DNA from: Acidobacteriota bacterium
GTDB taxonomy: Bacteria; Acidobacteriota; Terriglobia; Acidiferrales; UBA7541
Direction of reading: 5' to 3'
Assembly: GCA_003224055.1 (NCBI GenBank)
Contig: QHYE01000020.1
Span: 27,333 to 91,332, forward strand
Length of the DNA: 64,000 nt
Shown piece by piece: positions 16,601-26,149 of the stretch; the stretch's first letter is position 1, and the number at the start of each line of letters is the position of its first letter. The position numbers and the translations under genes were made by a program. The notes below the pieces were generated by a model that was given only the letters and a program-made list of their open reading frames with translations, had not been told where the DNA came from and did no database searches.

Positions 16601-16831
16601 CTAGCCCTTCCAAACGTACTTCCCGCAGGTGCAGGAGACTGTCTCGGTGGGAAGTTTCTTTTCCATCTGTTGCCGACAAACTGGACATTTTTTCTGCCAC
16701 ATATCGATACCAAATCTTTTCTTCAAACTGGTGACTGGGCCTACCAGCAAAAAAAGTGTACCGAGCCGAGATTCGGCTGTCTGTCTCAATAGGCACAAGA
16801 GCAAATCTGTTCCCAATTGCACAGAAGCCAC
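16601..16831 (-). CDS. Small zinc-ribbon protein
   Basis: The C-terminal 33 residues (from MWQKKCPVCRQQM to CTCGKYVWKG) form a compact CPxC...CxC zinc-ribbon-like module. This suggests a real gene rather than an antisense shadow. The start is unclear: GTG 16831 gives 76 aa with a hydrophobic N-terminal part, while an internal ATG gives only the 33-residue zinc module. It is convergent with rpe. No function can be assigned. Confidence 0.45.
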   Translation of the reverse strand: MASVQLGTDLLLCLLRQTAESRLGTLFLLVGPVTSLKKRFGIDMWQKKCPVCRQQMEKKLPTETVSCTCGKYVWKG

Positions 16832-17012
16832 ACTCTCGACGCGCTACTCTGCAGAGGCACACAGGTTCGCCGGCATCTCTCCATTCAAGTGCGCTCGAGT
16901 CCAGAAACAGAAATCGCGAGTAACTCGATGGATGGAACCAACCCGGATACTGTTCGCGGTTTCGAAATCATTCTTCGCTCAAATGCGACGGACTCCGAGG
17001 AAGCCATTCACC

Positions 17013-18050
17013 ATGAAGAGTCGTGGCACAGAAAAGTCGGTTTGTATTGCTATGGAAAAGCCTAAAACATTTGTTCTCTTGTCTGTGTTGGCCGCAGGCA
17101 GCCTCTTGTTTGGTGTGGCGAGCTGCGCGCTCTCCGAAGATGCGGCGGAAGAATCCCGCGCGCGAGGCAGTTTTCGCGATGCGCGCCGAGGCGAATCTCC
17201 CATTATAGAACGTACCGCCGGTGTGCGCTCGGCACGGGCAGTTTCTATTGCCGGCCACGATCCAGAACAAGCCTACACGCCGACTGCGGGAGAACTCGTG
17301 CGCGCGGTCGTCGCAAATGAGCTGGCGGACCGTGAGAAGCTGCGAAAGTGGATCTGCATGGTCGAGAAACGGGCGGGGAAGCAAACGCTCACCGAAGTGC
17401 AAGTAGAGACCAAGGAAGGCCCACTGTTCCGTTTGCTTGCTATCGACGGCACAGCGCTTAACTCCGACCAGCGGCAAAAGGACGATGCGCGCATTGGCAA
17501 GCTGATGAAAGATCCCAGGCCTTTGCTGAAGTTAAAACAAGCGGAGGACGAAGATGAGCTCAAGCTCCAGAAACTCTTGAGCCTGATGCCGCAAGCTTTT
17601 GTTTTCGACGATGATGGAATGGACGGGAATCTTCTCCGCGTCAAGTTTCGCCCCAATCTCGATTACAGTCCGCCAACTTACGAAGCTCGGGTAATCCATA
17701 GCCTGGCCGGAACCATTCTGATTAACTCGAAGCAGACGCGCCTGGCAAGAGTCTCGGGTCAGCTTATAAATCAGGTGACCTTTGGTTTTGGTCTGTTGGG
17801 TCGAATTGACAGCGGCACACTGGAGTTTGAGCGAGTTGAGGTCGGACCTCAGCAGTGGAAGACGGCCTTCATCAACATTCACTTTTCTGGGCGAGCAGTG
17901 ATATTCAAGACCGTCAACAAAGACCAATATGAGCGGCGATCCGATTTCCGCGCAGTCTCCAGCGATCTCAGCCTCTCCGATGCCAGGGATCTTCTGATCA
18001 CTCGCACTCTTCCACTTCCTCAAACCGCGCAGACCAGCAATCAATTTTAA
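17013..18050 (+). CDS. Predicted lipoprotein of unknown function
   Basis: A hydrophobic signal (FVLLSVLAAGSLLFG) ends in the lipobox-like VASC, suggesting an acylated envelope protein. The mature part of about 300 residues is rich in Lys/Asp/Glu in the middle and has beta-strand-rich sequence toward the C-terminus (TLEFERVEVGPQQWKT). ATG 17013 follows a GAGG 12 bases upstream; ATG 17052 is an equally plausible start that gives a more compact signal peptide. The frame is open farther upstream but lacks protein-like character there. I do not recognise the family. Confidence 0.7.
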   Translation: MKSRGTEKSVCIAMEKPKTFVLLSVLAAGSLLFGVASCALSEDAAEESRARGSFRDARRGESPIIERTAGVRSARAVSIAGHDPEQAYTPTAGELVRAVVANELADREKLRKWICMVEKRAGKQTLTEVQVETKEGPLFRLLAIDGTALNSDQRQKDDARIGKLMKDPRPLLKLKQAEDEDELKLQKLLSLMPQAFVFDDDGMDGNLLRVKFRPNLDYSPPTYEARVIHSLAGTILINSKQTRLARVSGQLINQVTFGFGLLGRIDSGTLEFERVEVGPQQWKTAFINIHFSGRAVIFKTVNKDQYERRSDFRAVSSDLSLSDARDLLITRTLPLPQTAQTSNQF

Positions 18051-18091
18051 CCACTATGCAGCCCTTGGCACCCGGCGCATTTTGCCGCGCG

Positions 18092-19171
18092 CTAGGCTAC
18101 GGTGATTTCGGTGCTGAGGTAGACGTCTTGGATGGCGTTGAGAAGCTGGACGCCTTCCTTCATCGGGCGCTGGAAAGCTTTACGGCCAGAGATGAGGCCG
18201 GTGCCGCCGGCGCGCTTGTTGATCACCGCCGTGGCCACCGCTTCTTCGAAATCGTTCGCGCCGGAAGCCCCACCACTGTTGATCAGGCCCGCGCGGCCCA
18301 TGTAGCAATTCGCGACCTGGTAGCGGCACAGGTCGATGGGATGATCGCTGCTGAGCTCGGTGTAAATGCGTTTGTCGAATTTGCCATAGCTGGAATCGCC
18401 CATATTGAGCGCCTGGTAGCCGCCGTTATTCTCCGGTAGTTTCTGCTTGATGATGTCCGCTTGGATCGTTACGCCGAGGTGATTGGCCTGTCCGGTGAGG
18501 TCGGCGGAGAGATGATAGTCCTTGTCTTTCTTGAAGGCGTTGTTGCGCAGATAGCACCATAGGACGGTGGCCATGCCGAGTTCGTGGGCGTGCGCGAAGG
18601 CCTGGGAAATCTCGACGATCTGGCGGCCGCCCTGATCGGAGCCGAAATAAATCGTGGCGCCAACGGCGGCTGCGCCCATGTCAAAGGCTTGCTGCACGGT
18701 GCCGAACAGAATCTGATCGGCCTTGTTTGGAAATGTAAGCAGTTCATTGTGATTCATCTTCACGATGAACGGAATCTTGTGCGCGTATTTTCGAGCGACC
18801 GAACCGAGCACGCCGAATGTGGAGGCCACAGCGTTGCAGCCGCCTTCGATCGCCAGCTTCACGATGTTCCCGCCATCGAAATAGTCGGGATTCTTGGCGA
18901 AGCTCGCGCCGCCGGAGTGCTCGATGCCCTGGTCCACGGGCAGAATCGAAAGATAACCGGTCCCGTTCAAGCGCCCGTGGCCAAATAGGCGCTGCAGATT
19001 CGTGAGCACCCGGAGATTGCGGTCCGTCGCGGCGTAGATGCGGTCGACAAAATCCGGGCCGGGAAGATGCAGCCGCTCCTTCGCGATTTTCGGCGACTTG
19101 AATCCCAGCAGGGATTCCGCTTTTGCGCCGAGATAGGTTTCAATTTGTCCCAGGCTTGCTGTCGTTGCCAT
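18092..19171 (-). CDS. fbaB: Class I fructose-bisphosphate aldolase (DhnA/FbaB type)
   Basis: It cleaves fructose 1,6-bisphosphate to dihydroxyacetone phosphate and glyceraldehyde 3-phosphate through a Schiff-base lysine. The 359-aa sequence has [26 protein letters not shown] and a C-terminal [14 protein letters not shown] phosphate-binding region typical of the DhnA-type barrel. ATG 19171 has GGAGAAAGAA in front. It is the last gene of the carbon operon, 9 bases behind pgl. Confidence 0.92.
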   Translation of the reverse strand: MATTASLGQIETYLGAKAESLLGFKSPKIAKERLHLPGPDFVDRIYAATDRNLRVLTNLQRLFGHGRLNGTGYLSILPVDQGIEHSGGASFAKNPDYFDGGNIVKLAIEGGCNAVASTFGVLGSVARKYAHKIPFIVKMNHNELLTFPNKADQILFGTVQQAFDMGAAAVGATIYFGSDQGGRQIVEISQAFAHAHELGMATVLWCYLRNNAFKKDKDYHLSADLTGQANHLGVTIQADIIKQKLPENNGGYQALNMGDSSYGKFDKRIYTELSSDHPIDLCRYQVANCYMGRAGLINSGGASGANDFEEAVATAVINKRAGGTGLISGRKAFQRPMKEGVQLLNAIQDVYLSTEITVA

Positions 19172-19180
19172 TTCTTTCTC

Positions 19181-19957
19181 CTAGTCTATTCTCGAAATTC
19201 CTTTTGAAAGCATTCCGCCGGCAGCTGCATCCACGAGCCACAACAACCTCCCGTGCTTTGGATCAATCAATTGCGCCGGCAATTGCTCCGGTTCATACGG
19301 TCCTTCCAATACGCCTTTCAACGCCAGCGCCTTATCCGCGCCAGCGACCATGAAAATCACCTGCGCCGCGTTGTTCACGGCTGGCGCGGTTAGCGTAACG
19401 CGCTCAGCGTAAAGTTTGCCGATCCAGTTGCGCATCACCAGCCGGCCATTATCCCGCAAAGCCTTCGTTCCCGGAAAGAGGGAAAGCGTGTGGCCTTCGT
19501 TTCCCATGCCGAGAAGCACAAGGTCGAAGGGTGGAGCTTGGCCATCGGCCAGGTGAAAGTGCGAACGCAACTCTTGTTCGTACTCGCGAGCGGCCTGCTC
19601 GGTGTCCGGACTCTCCGCTTTGATCCTGTGCACCTGTTCCGGTTTCAGCGGGGCCTTGGAGATCATCGCCTCGTTCGCCATCCGGAAATTACTGTCGGGA
19701 TGCGTGGGCTCTACGTGGCGCTCATCGCCGAAGAACAACTGCATCTTGTCCCAGGGCAGTTGCCCCCGCAGCGCATCGCTGGCCAGCAGGGCATACAGCG
19801 CTTTCGGCGTGGAACCGCCGGAGAGAGAAACGCTGAAAGAGCCTTTGGTCTTCGCAGCGGTATTCGCGGATTTTATGAACTCTTCCGCGGCCCGCTTGGC
19901 GATGGCCGCTGCGTCCTGCAGGATTCGCACTTCGGCGTTTGCGCAATTGTCGCTCAT
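19181..19957 (-). CDS. pgl: 6-phosphogluconolactonase
   Basis: It hydrolyses 6-phosphogluconolactone, the second step of the oxidative pentose phosphate branch. The 258-aa protein has the SugarP-isomerase-type fold with LSGGSTPKALYALL, FFGDERHVEPTHPDSNFRMA and LLGMGNEGHTLSLFPG. ATG 19957 (MSDNCANAEVRI) was chosen, because the longer open frame overlaps zwf and does not look coding. It lies 55 bases after zwf. Confidence 0.95.
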   Translation of the reverse strand: MSDNCANAEVRILQDAAAIAKRAAEEFIKSANTAAKTKGSFSVSLSGGSTPKALYALLASDALRGQLPWDKMQLFFGDERHVEPTHPDSNFRMANEAMISKAPLKPEQVHRIKAESPDTEQAAREYEQELRSHFHLADGQAPPFDLVLLGMGNEGHTLSLFPGTKALRDNGRLVMRNWIGKLYAERVTLTAPAVNNAAQVIFMVAGADKALALKGVLEGPYEPEQLPAQLIDPKHGRLLWLVDAAAGGMLSKGISRID

Positions 19958-20012
19958 GCGATGCCGGCCACAGACGGATCCACGCGAATGTTCAAGTCTA
20001 CAAGCATGTCTA

Positions 20013-21590
20013 TTACGTGATGATCCCGGCGCGATCCGGCGCGGCGACACGGCCACGTTTGTCGAGTTCCTCTTCCCCGATGCGTCGCCAGGAACGTCCG
20101 TCACCCTCCAGCAGGTCTTCCGCTTCTATGGGGCCCCACGAGCCTGCCGCATAGTTCGGGAATCCTCGCGCGGGCAAAGCATGCCAGACATCCAGAATGG
20201 GTTGAATCACCGTCCAGCCCGCTTCGACCATGTCCGCGCGCTGAAAGAGCGTCGCGTCGCCCGCCATGCAATCGCGCAGCAGTCGCTCGTAGCCAGTGCT
20301 GTGTTCCATTCCGAAATAGGTGCAGTAATCGAAATCCATGTTCACGAGACCGAGCTTCATCACGGAGCCGGGAACCTTTGCGCCGAAGCTCAGCGAAATG
20401 CCTTCCTCGGGCTGAATATGGATGACCAGGCGGTTGGTTTCAAGATTCTTTACCGCCGTGTTGCGGAACAGGACGAAAGGAGTCCGGCGAAATTGGATCA
20501 CGATCTCCGTTGTGCGCTGCGCGAGCCGCTTACCAGTGCGAAGGTAGAACGGCACACCGGCCCACCGCCAGTTGTCGATCAGCAATTTCATCGCGACAAA
20601 CGTCTCCGTGTTCGAATCCGGCGCCACATCCGGTTCGCTGCGGTACCCCATGACGCGCTGGCCGTCCACCATGCCCGGCCCGTACTGTCCGCGCACCGTG
20701 TTTTTCAGCACATCTTCGGGGCTGAACGGCTGAATGGCGTGGAGCACTTCAGCTTGCTTATTGCGCACTTGATCGGCATCGAAGGAAATCGGTGGCTCCA
20801 TGGCCGTCATGGTCAGCAATTGGAATAGATGATTCGGCACCATGTCCCGCAAAGCGCCTGCCGTCTCATAGAAGCCGCCGCGATGCTCCACCCCCACGGT
20901 CTCTGCGGCGGTGATCTGCACGTGGTCCACGTAATTGCGGTTCCACAGCGGTTCGATGATGTTGTTCGAAAAGCGGAAGACCATTACGTTCTGCACGGTC
21001 TCTTTGCCGAGATAGTGATCGATGCGATAGATCTGCTGTTCCGTCAGAACTTGCTTCAATTCTTGGTTGAGCTGCTTCGCCGATTCCAGGTCGTGGCCGA
21101 ACGGCTTTTCGACGATCACCCGCGCCCAGTGGCCGTTTTCTTCTTTCGTCAGTTCGCATCCGCCGAGCATTTTTGCGATCGGAGAGAAAAATCGCGGCGC
21201 TACCGCCAGATAGAAGAATCGGTTTCCGAGCGTGTTATGAATCTTGTCCGCTTGTTCAACCTGTTCCTTCAGCCGCTTGTAGGCCTCGGCGTCCTGAAAA
21301 TCGCCGCGGACGTAATACACGCGCTCAGCCATCCAGTCCCAGCACTTGAGCTCGACTGGCGCTGCAGCGTACTTGGGTATCTCTTCGCCCAGCATCTTCC
21401 GAAAACTTTCGGTGGTGTAATCGTTCGTGGCGAAGCCCACAATGGCGAACTGCTTTGGAAGAAGATCGTCCGCGGCGAGATTGCACAGCGCGGGAATCAG
21501 TTTGCGTTTTGTCAGATCGCCAGTTGCGCCAAAAATGACCATGACGCAGGGCGCCGCGGTGGGATTCGCATCCGGAGAATTCAGATTCAT
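20013..21590 (-). CDS. zwf: Glucose-6-phosphate 1-dehydrogenase
   Basis: It oxidises glucose 6-phosphate to the lactone with reduction of NAD(P). The roughly 525-aa protein carries the dinucleotide site [14 protein letters not shown], the active-site signature RIDHYLGKE, the EKPFGHD substrate motif and the C-terminal [15 protein letters not shown] 21590 gives a start right before the Rossmann fold; a GTG seven codons upstream is possible. It sits between gnd and pgl in the operon. Confidence 0.96.
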   Translation of the reverse strand: MNLNSPDANPTAAPCVMVIFGATGDLTKRKLIPALCNLAADDLLPKQFAIVGFATNDYTTESFRKMLGEEIPKYAAAPVELKCWDWMAERVYYVRGDFQDAEAYKRLKEQVEQADKIHNTLGNRFFYLAVAPRFFSPIAKMLGGCELTKEENGHWARVIVEKPFGHDLESAKQLNQELKQVLTEQQIYRIDHYLGKETVQNVMVFRFSNNIIEPLWNRNYVDHVQITAAETVGVEHRGGFYETAGALRDMVPNHLFQLLTMTAMEPPISFDADQVRNKQAEVLHAIQPFSPEDVLKNTVRGQYGPGMVDGQRVMGYRSEPDVAPDSNTETFVAMKLLIDNWRWAGVPFYLRTGKRLAQRTTEIVIQFRRTPFVLFRNTAVKNLETNRLVIHIQPEEGISLSFGAKVPGSVMKLGLVNMDFDYCTYFGMEHSTGYERLLRDCMAGDATLFQRADMVEAGWTVIQPILDVWHALPARGFPNYAAGSWGPIEAEDLLEGDGRSWRRIGEEELDKRGRVAAPDRAGIIT

Positions 21591-21634
21591 GAATGGACTT
21601 TCTGCCCGCACGCGTGCGATGGCTTCCGTAATTT

Positions 21635-22654
21635 CTAGTGACCGGATTTTTTCTCGATGTGCCCGCCAAACTGAAAGCGCATCGCGGACAAAACCTTTGC
21701 CGCGAACTCATCTTCGCCGCGTGATGTGAATCGCTGGAACAGCGATGCGGTCAGAACCGGCGCGGGCGCGGTGGATTCTATGGCCGCCAGAATCGTCCAG
21801 CGGCCTTCCCCGGAATCTGAGACGCGGCCTGAGAAGCGCTCGAGCGTCGGCTGCTCCAGCAAGGAAATGGCAGTCAGATCGAGCAGCCACGAAGCCACCA
21901 CGCTTCCGCGGCGCCAGACTTCCGTGACGTCCGCCAGATTGAAATCGTACTGATAGTGTTCCGGATTTCGTAACGGTGTGGTTTCCGCATCCGCTTCACG
22001 ATGGGATCTGCCCGCGTTGGCGTGCTTCAAAATGTTCAAACCTTCGGCGTACGCCGCCATCAAGCCGTATTCGATCCCGTTGTGCACCATCTTGACGAAG
22101 TGGCCTGCTCCCGAAGGCCCGCAATGCAAATAGCCTTCTTCGGCAGTTCCACCGACCTTGTCGCGTCCCGGCGTGCGCTCCACGTTGCCTCGCCCGGGCG
22201 CAAGCGTTTTGAAGATCGGATCGAGACGCTTCACGACTTCGTTCTCGCCGCCGATCATCTGGCAATAGCCGCGTTCCAGGCCCCAGACTCCGCCGCTTGT
22301 ACCCACGTCGCAATAGTGAATGCCCTTCGCGGAAAGCTCCTTGGCGCGGCGAATGTCATCAATGTAGTAGGAGTTTCCGCCGTCGATGACCACGTCATCT
22401 TTCTCCAGCTTGCCCGCCAGATCGTGCAAAGTCGAATCCACCACGGCCGCGGGCACCATCAGCCAGATCGCGCGGGGCCTTTGAAGTTTCTTGACGAAAT
22501 CATCTAGCGAGGTCGAGCCGGTCGCCCCTTCGCCCTCCAATTGCTTCACGGAATCCGCGCTTCGGTCGTACACGACGCACTTGTGTCCGTTCCTTTGCAA
22601 CCGCCGCACCATGTTGGCGCCCATCCTGCCCAGTCCAATCATGCCAAGCTGCAT
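21635..22654 (-). CDS. gnd: 6-phosphogluconate dehydrogenase (decarboxylating), short type
   Basis: It converts 6-phosphogluconate to ribulose 5-phosphate and CO2. At 339 aa it belongs to the short, GntZ/YqeC-like group rather than the 470-aa classical form. It has the Rossmann motif [13 protein letters not shown], the substrate signature [21 protein letters not shown] in part, and the catalytic [16 protein letters not shown]. Short forms are often NAD-preferring; that is family knowledge, not shown here. It is followed by zwf after 44 bases. Confidence 0.94.
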   Translation of the reverse strand: MQLGMIGLGRMGANMVRRLQRNGHKCVVYDRSADSVKQLEGEGATGSTSLDDFVKKLQRPRAIWLMVPAAVVDSTLHDLAGKLEKDDVVIDGGNSYYIDDIRRAKELSAKGIHYCDVGTSGGVWGLERGYCQMIGGENEVVKRLDPIFKTLAPGRGNVERTPGRDKVGGTAEEGYLHCGPSGAGHFVKMVHNGIEYGLMAAYAEGLNILKHANAGRSHREADAETTPLRNPEHYQYDFNLADVTEVWRRGSVVASWLLDLTAISLLEQPTLERFSGRVSDSGEGRWTILAAIESTAPAPVLTASLFQRFTSRGEDEFAAKVLSAMRFQFGGHIEKKSGH

Positions 22655-22702
22655 CGTGTCCGCTCCTCTGCGTCTTGTGTAAGAGAAACTTTGTTCACTG
22701 CT

Positions 22703-24418
22703 TCAGGCGAGCGCCTTCTGCACGGCTTTCGCTAGCGCAGCCAGCCCGGACTTCAAGTTTTTCCCCAGGTGAACGCGCAGCGCGCGGCGGCCACGTTCGG
22801 CAAGAACGGCGAAATCCCCGCGAGCCTGCGCTGCCTTCACAATTCCAAACGTGTACTTTTGTCCCGGAACCGGCAGATCCTTGGCGTCGTCACAGGTTAT
22901 TTGCAAGAAAACACCGCTGTTCGGGCCGCCTTTATAGGCTTGTCCCGTGGAGTGCAGGAAGCGCGGCCCAAAGCCGAGGACCGTGGCCACTTTTTTCTTG
23001 TCGCGCACGGCATGCCGTATGCCCTGCAAAGTTGTTTCATTTACAGAATTCATGGTGATGTAGCCGAGCACGGCAAAATAATCGCCCGCCCCGGCGCGTG
23101 CGAGGTGTGTTTTCAAAACGTCGGCAAGTTTCGCGCCGCCATTTAGCGCCGCCGTGTTCTTCTCGTCGGCGAAGAGCTTGATTCCTAGGTCCTCGAAGAA
23201 TGGCGATTCCGGTGGAAGGCTTCCCGTCGCTTCGTATTGGCTCGTCAGTTTCTTGGTTTCGATCTTGCTCGCTTCCACGTCCGGCTGGTTGAACGCATTG
23301 ATGCCGATGATGGAGCCGGCGACGGCGGTTGCGATCTCCCAGCGGAAAAATTCCTGACCCAAGTTGTAGATATTCGGGAGAGTAATTCGCACGACGGGAT
23401 GCCCAGCTTTTTCGAGCGAGGCGACAGCCGCATCCTGCGCCTTGCTGGGCTTCGACGCCAGCCGCAAATAAGCGAACACGCGATCGTTGCCGTAGGCAGC
23501 GGGCTTCGCCAGGCGTTCGCGATCCACGGGAATGATGCCCTTGCCGATTTTCCCCGTGGATTCCGCGATCAGTTGCTCGAGCCACGCTCCAAGGTCGAAG
23601 ATCCCCGGCGAAGCGATAATCGTGAGCTTGTCGCGTCCGTGATTCGCAGCAACGCCGAGAATATTCCCCAGGATGACGCCGGGATTCGAATCGGCAGCAG
23701 CAGAAGCGCCGCACGCCTTCACCATCTCCTCGGTGTTCTTCAAAAACTTCGCAACATCGAGGCCCATAATCGTCGCGGGCACCATGCCGAAATTCGAAAG
23801 CGCGGAATACCGGCCTCCAATGCTGGGCACGCCAAAGAAGATTTTCCGAAATTTGTCAGCTTCTGCGACCTGCTGCATTTTCGAACCCGGATCGGTGATC
23901 GCAATAAAACGATTGCCGGCTTCCTTCTCGCCCACCTTGACTTTCACGCGCTCAAAAAAGTATTGCTTGTAAATATTTGGCTCGAGCGTGCTCCCGGACT
24001 TGCTCGACACGATGCAAATCGTGCTCTTAAGGTCCACCTTGGCCTCAATAGCTCTAATTTGCGCAGGATCCGTGGAATCCAGAACGTGCAGCTCGGGAAA
24101 GCCTTTGATTTTCCCAAACGTCATGCGCAGAACTTCCGGGCACAGGCTCGAACCTCCCATCCCCAGCAAGAGGGCATGTTTGAACTTCGCCTTTTTCACG
24201 TCTGCGGCAATTTGCTTCAGAGCATCAATATGCGCGAGCTGCTCCTGCGTGATGTTGAGCCAGCCCAGCCAATTGCTTTCATCCGTGCCTGTCCAGAGCG
24301 AAGCATCCTTTTGCCACAGCCTCGCAACTTTGTTGTTTCTTTTCCAGTCTTCTATGGACGCAGCAACCGCACCTGCAAGCGGGCCGGCCAACTTGTAGGT
24401 CTGGCGGTTCAGGCTCAC
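22703..24418 (-). CDS. pgi: Glucose-6-phosphate isomerase
   Basis: It interconverts glucose 6-phosphate and fructose 6-phosphate. The 571-aa sequence has two SIS sugar-isomerase domains: LLLGMGGSSLCPEVLRMTF and the second phosphate site SSKSGSTLEPN. The C-terminal catalytic region includes GINAFNQPDVEASK. It starts at GTG 24418, overlapping the tal stop codon (GTGA), which shows translational coupling. In some bacteria a transaldolase-Pgi fusion replaces this pair; here they are separate but coupled. Confidence 0.94.
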   Translation of the reverse strand: MSLNRQTYKLAGPLAGAVAASIEDWKRNNKVARLWQKDASLWTGTDESNWLGWLNITQEQLAHIDALKQIAADVKKAKFKHALLLGMGGSSLCPEVLRMTFGKIKGFPELHVLDSTDPAQIRAIEAKVDLKSTICIVSSKSGSTLEPNIYKQYFFERVKVKVGEKEAGNRFIAITDPGSKMQQVAEADKFRKIFFGVPSIGGRYSALSNFGMVPATIMGLDVAKFLKNTEEMVKACGASAAADSNPGVILGNILGVAANHGRDKLTIIASPGIFDLGAWLEQLIAESTGKIGKGIIPVDRERLAKPAAYGNDRVFAYLRLASKPSKAQDAAVASLEKAGHPVVRITLPNIYNLGQEFFRWEIATAVAGSIIGINAFNQPDVEASKIETKKLTSQYEATGSLPPESPFFEDLGIKLFADEKNTAALNGGAKLADVLKTHLARAGAGDYFAVLGYITMNSVNETTLQGIRHAVRDKKKVATVLGFGPRFLHSTGQAYKGGPNSGVFLQITCDDAKDLPVPGQKYTFGIVKAAQARGDFAVLAERGRRALRVHLGKNLKSGLAALAKAVQKALA

Positions 24419-25584
24419 GCGCGCACACCTGCCGTTTTGCTCACCGCATCCAATAGGGTTTTGAAAGCGTCTGCAAACAACTTGACGCCGTCGACCATCA
24501 GTTTGTCCGTCACTTCTCTCATGGAGATCCCGGCCTTGGCTAGATCGGCCATGGTTTTAGCGGCACCCTCAACGTTTTCCGTCAAGCTGGGACGCAGTCT
24601 GCCGTGATCGCGGAACGCATCAATCGTCGCCGGCGGAATCGTGTCCACTGTGTCCGCGCCGATCAGCTCTTCGACATACATAACGTCACGATATTTGGGA
24701 TTCTTGGTGCTGGTGCTTGCCCAAAGCAGCCGTTGAGTCTGAGCGCCTTTGGCCGCAAGGGCCTTCCAGCGCGGGCCGCCGAACAGCTCCTGATACTTTT
24801 TGTAGGTGAGCTTGGCGTTGGCAATAGCCACCTTGCCGCGGAGGCTTTCGAGCAGCTCCTTCTGACCGGCGTCCGTCGTGGTCTTGAGTTTTTCGTCGAT
24901 CTTGCTATCCACAAGAGTGTCTATGCGGCTGACAAAAAAACTCGCCACGCTGGCAATGTGGCTGATGTCCTGGCCCTTTGCAGCGCGAGCTTCGAGAGCG
25001 GATAGGAACGCTTCGGCAACTTGTTCGTATGCGGACTGCGCAAAGAGCAGCGTGATATTGATATTAATGCCGTCTTCGAGGGCCTGGCGTATGGCGGAGA
25101 GGCCTTCGGGCGTGCCAGGGATCTTGATCATGACGTTCGGGCGATCCACGGCCTTCCACAGGCGTCGAGCTTCGGCGAGCGAGGCTTTGGTATCGAAGCC
25201 AAGGAACGGCGAAACCTCCAGGCTGACGTAACCGTCGCGCCGCTTCGTCTCCGCATATACCGGCTTGAATATGTCGCACGCATCCTGCACGTCGCGAATC
25301 GCGATTTTTTCGAAGATGCCGTTGGCGTCGAGCTTCTTCGCTTCCGCCGACAGGAGAATATCGTTGTAGAGGTTGCTTCCCGTGATGGCCTTCTCGAAAA
25401 TCGCCGGGTTGGACGTCATCCCCCGCAGTCCGTCGTTATCAATGTATTTCTGCAATTGACCGCTCGTGAGCAGGTCCCTGCGAACGTAATCCATCCAGGG
25501 CGACTGCCCAAAGGCCAGCAGGCCCTTCAGCGGATTCGTCGCCCCGCCGGTCGAAATGCTTGGAACTGTCGTTGTCGTCGTCAT
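24415..25584 (-). CDS. tal: Transaldolase
   Basis: It transfers a dihydroxyacetone unit between sugar phosphates in the non-oxidative pentose phosphate branch. The 389-aa form is the long type found next to or fused with Pgi. Motifs include GMTSNPAIFEKAI, RDGYVSLEVSPFLG and the Schiff-base lysine region NVMIKIPGTPEGL. ATG 25584 follows GGAGAACCCTG. The gene is coupled to pgi through a 4-base overlap. Confidence 0.95.
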   Translation of the reverse strand: MTTTTTVPSISTGGATNPLKGLLAFGQSPWMDYVRRDLLTSGQLQKYIDNDGLRGMTSNPAIFEKAITGSNLYNDILLSAEAKKLDANGIFEKIAIRDVQDACDIFKPVYAETKRRDGYVSLEVSPFLGFDTKASLAEARRLWKAVDRPNVMIKIPGTPEGLSAIRQALEDGININITLLFAQSAYEQVAEAFLSALEARAAKGQDISHIASVASFFVSRIDTLVDSKIDEKLKTTTDAGQKELLESLRGKVAIANAKLTYKKYQELFGGPRWKALAAKGAQTQRLLWASTSTKNPKYRDVMYVEELIGADTVDTIPPATIDAFRDHGRLRPSLTENVEGAAKTMADLAKAGISMREVTDKLMVDGVKLFADAFKTLLDAVSKTAGVRA

Positions 25585-25677
25585 CAGGGTTCTCCTTCGC
25601 TTGCCGAAATTCTCGAAACTCTATTGTACGCCCAGGCAGGCCGGCGCGCTTCTCGCCGCGAACACAAATCGTTTTTC

Positions 25678-26142
25678 TTATCGTTTCGAATTCGCCGCAA
25701 ACTTCGCTTCCAGCGCTTTCACTTTTCCCAGCCGCCGCACATGCCTCTCTTCGTTCGTAAACTTCGCGCCCAGGAAAGCCTTCACGAGTTCTTCCGCGAG
25801 CTTTACGCCAATCACGCGCGAGCCCAGCACCAGCACGTTGATATCGTCGTGCTCCACGCCCTGATGCGCCGAATACGTGTCATGGCACATCCCGCCGCGA
25901 ATCCCCGGCAGCTTGTTCACCGCCACGCTGGCGCCTACCCCGCTCCCGCAAATCAGAACGCCGCGTTCCGCTTTCCCATCCAGCACTGCCCGGCCTACTG
26001 CTTCCGCAAAGTCCGGATAATCAGACGGATTTTCATTGAACGCGCCGACATCCAGCACATCATGCCCTAGCGAACGCAGCAAGTCGCCGATCGCCACTTT
26101 CAGTTGAAATCCCGCGTGGTCCGCGCCGAGTGCCAGTTTCAT
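25678..26142 (-). CDS. rpiB: Ribose-5-phosphate isomerase B
   Basis: It interconverts ribose 5-phosphate and ribulose 5-phosphate. The 154-aa protein has the N-terminal [11 protein letters not shown], the catalytic Cys in [15 protein letters not shown] and the His/Arg region [18 protein letters not shown]. Length is normal for the LacAB/RpiB family. It lies 7 bases after tkt and 93 bases before tal on the same strand. Confidence 0.95.
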   Translation of the reverse strand: MKLALGADHAGFQLKVAIGDLLRSLGHDVLDVGAFNENPSDYPDFAEAVGRAVLDGKAERGVLICGSGVGASVAVNKLPGIRGGMCHDTYSAHQGVEHDDINVLVLGSRVIGVKLAEELVKAFLGAKFTNEERHVRRLGKVKALEAKFAANSKR

Positions 26143-26149
26143 TGTCGGC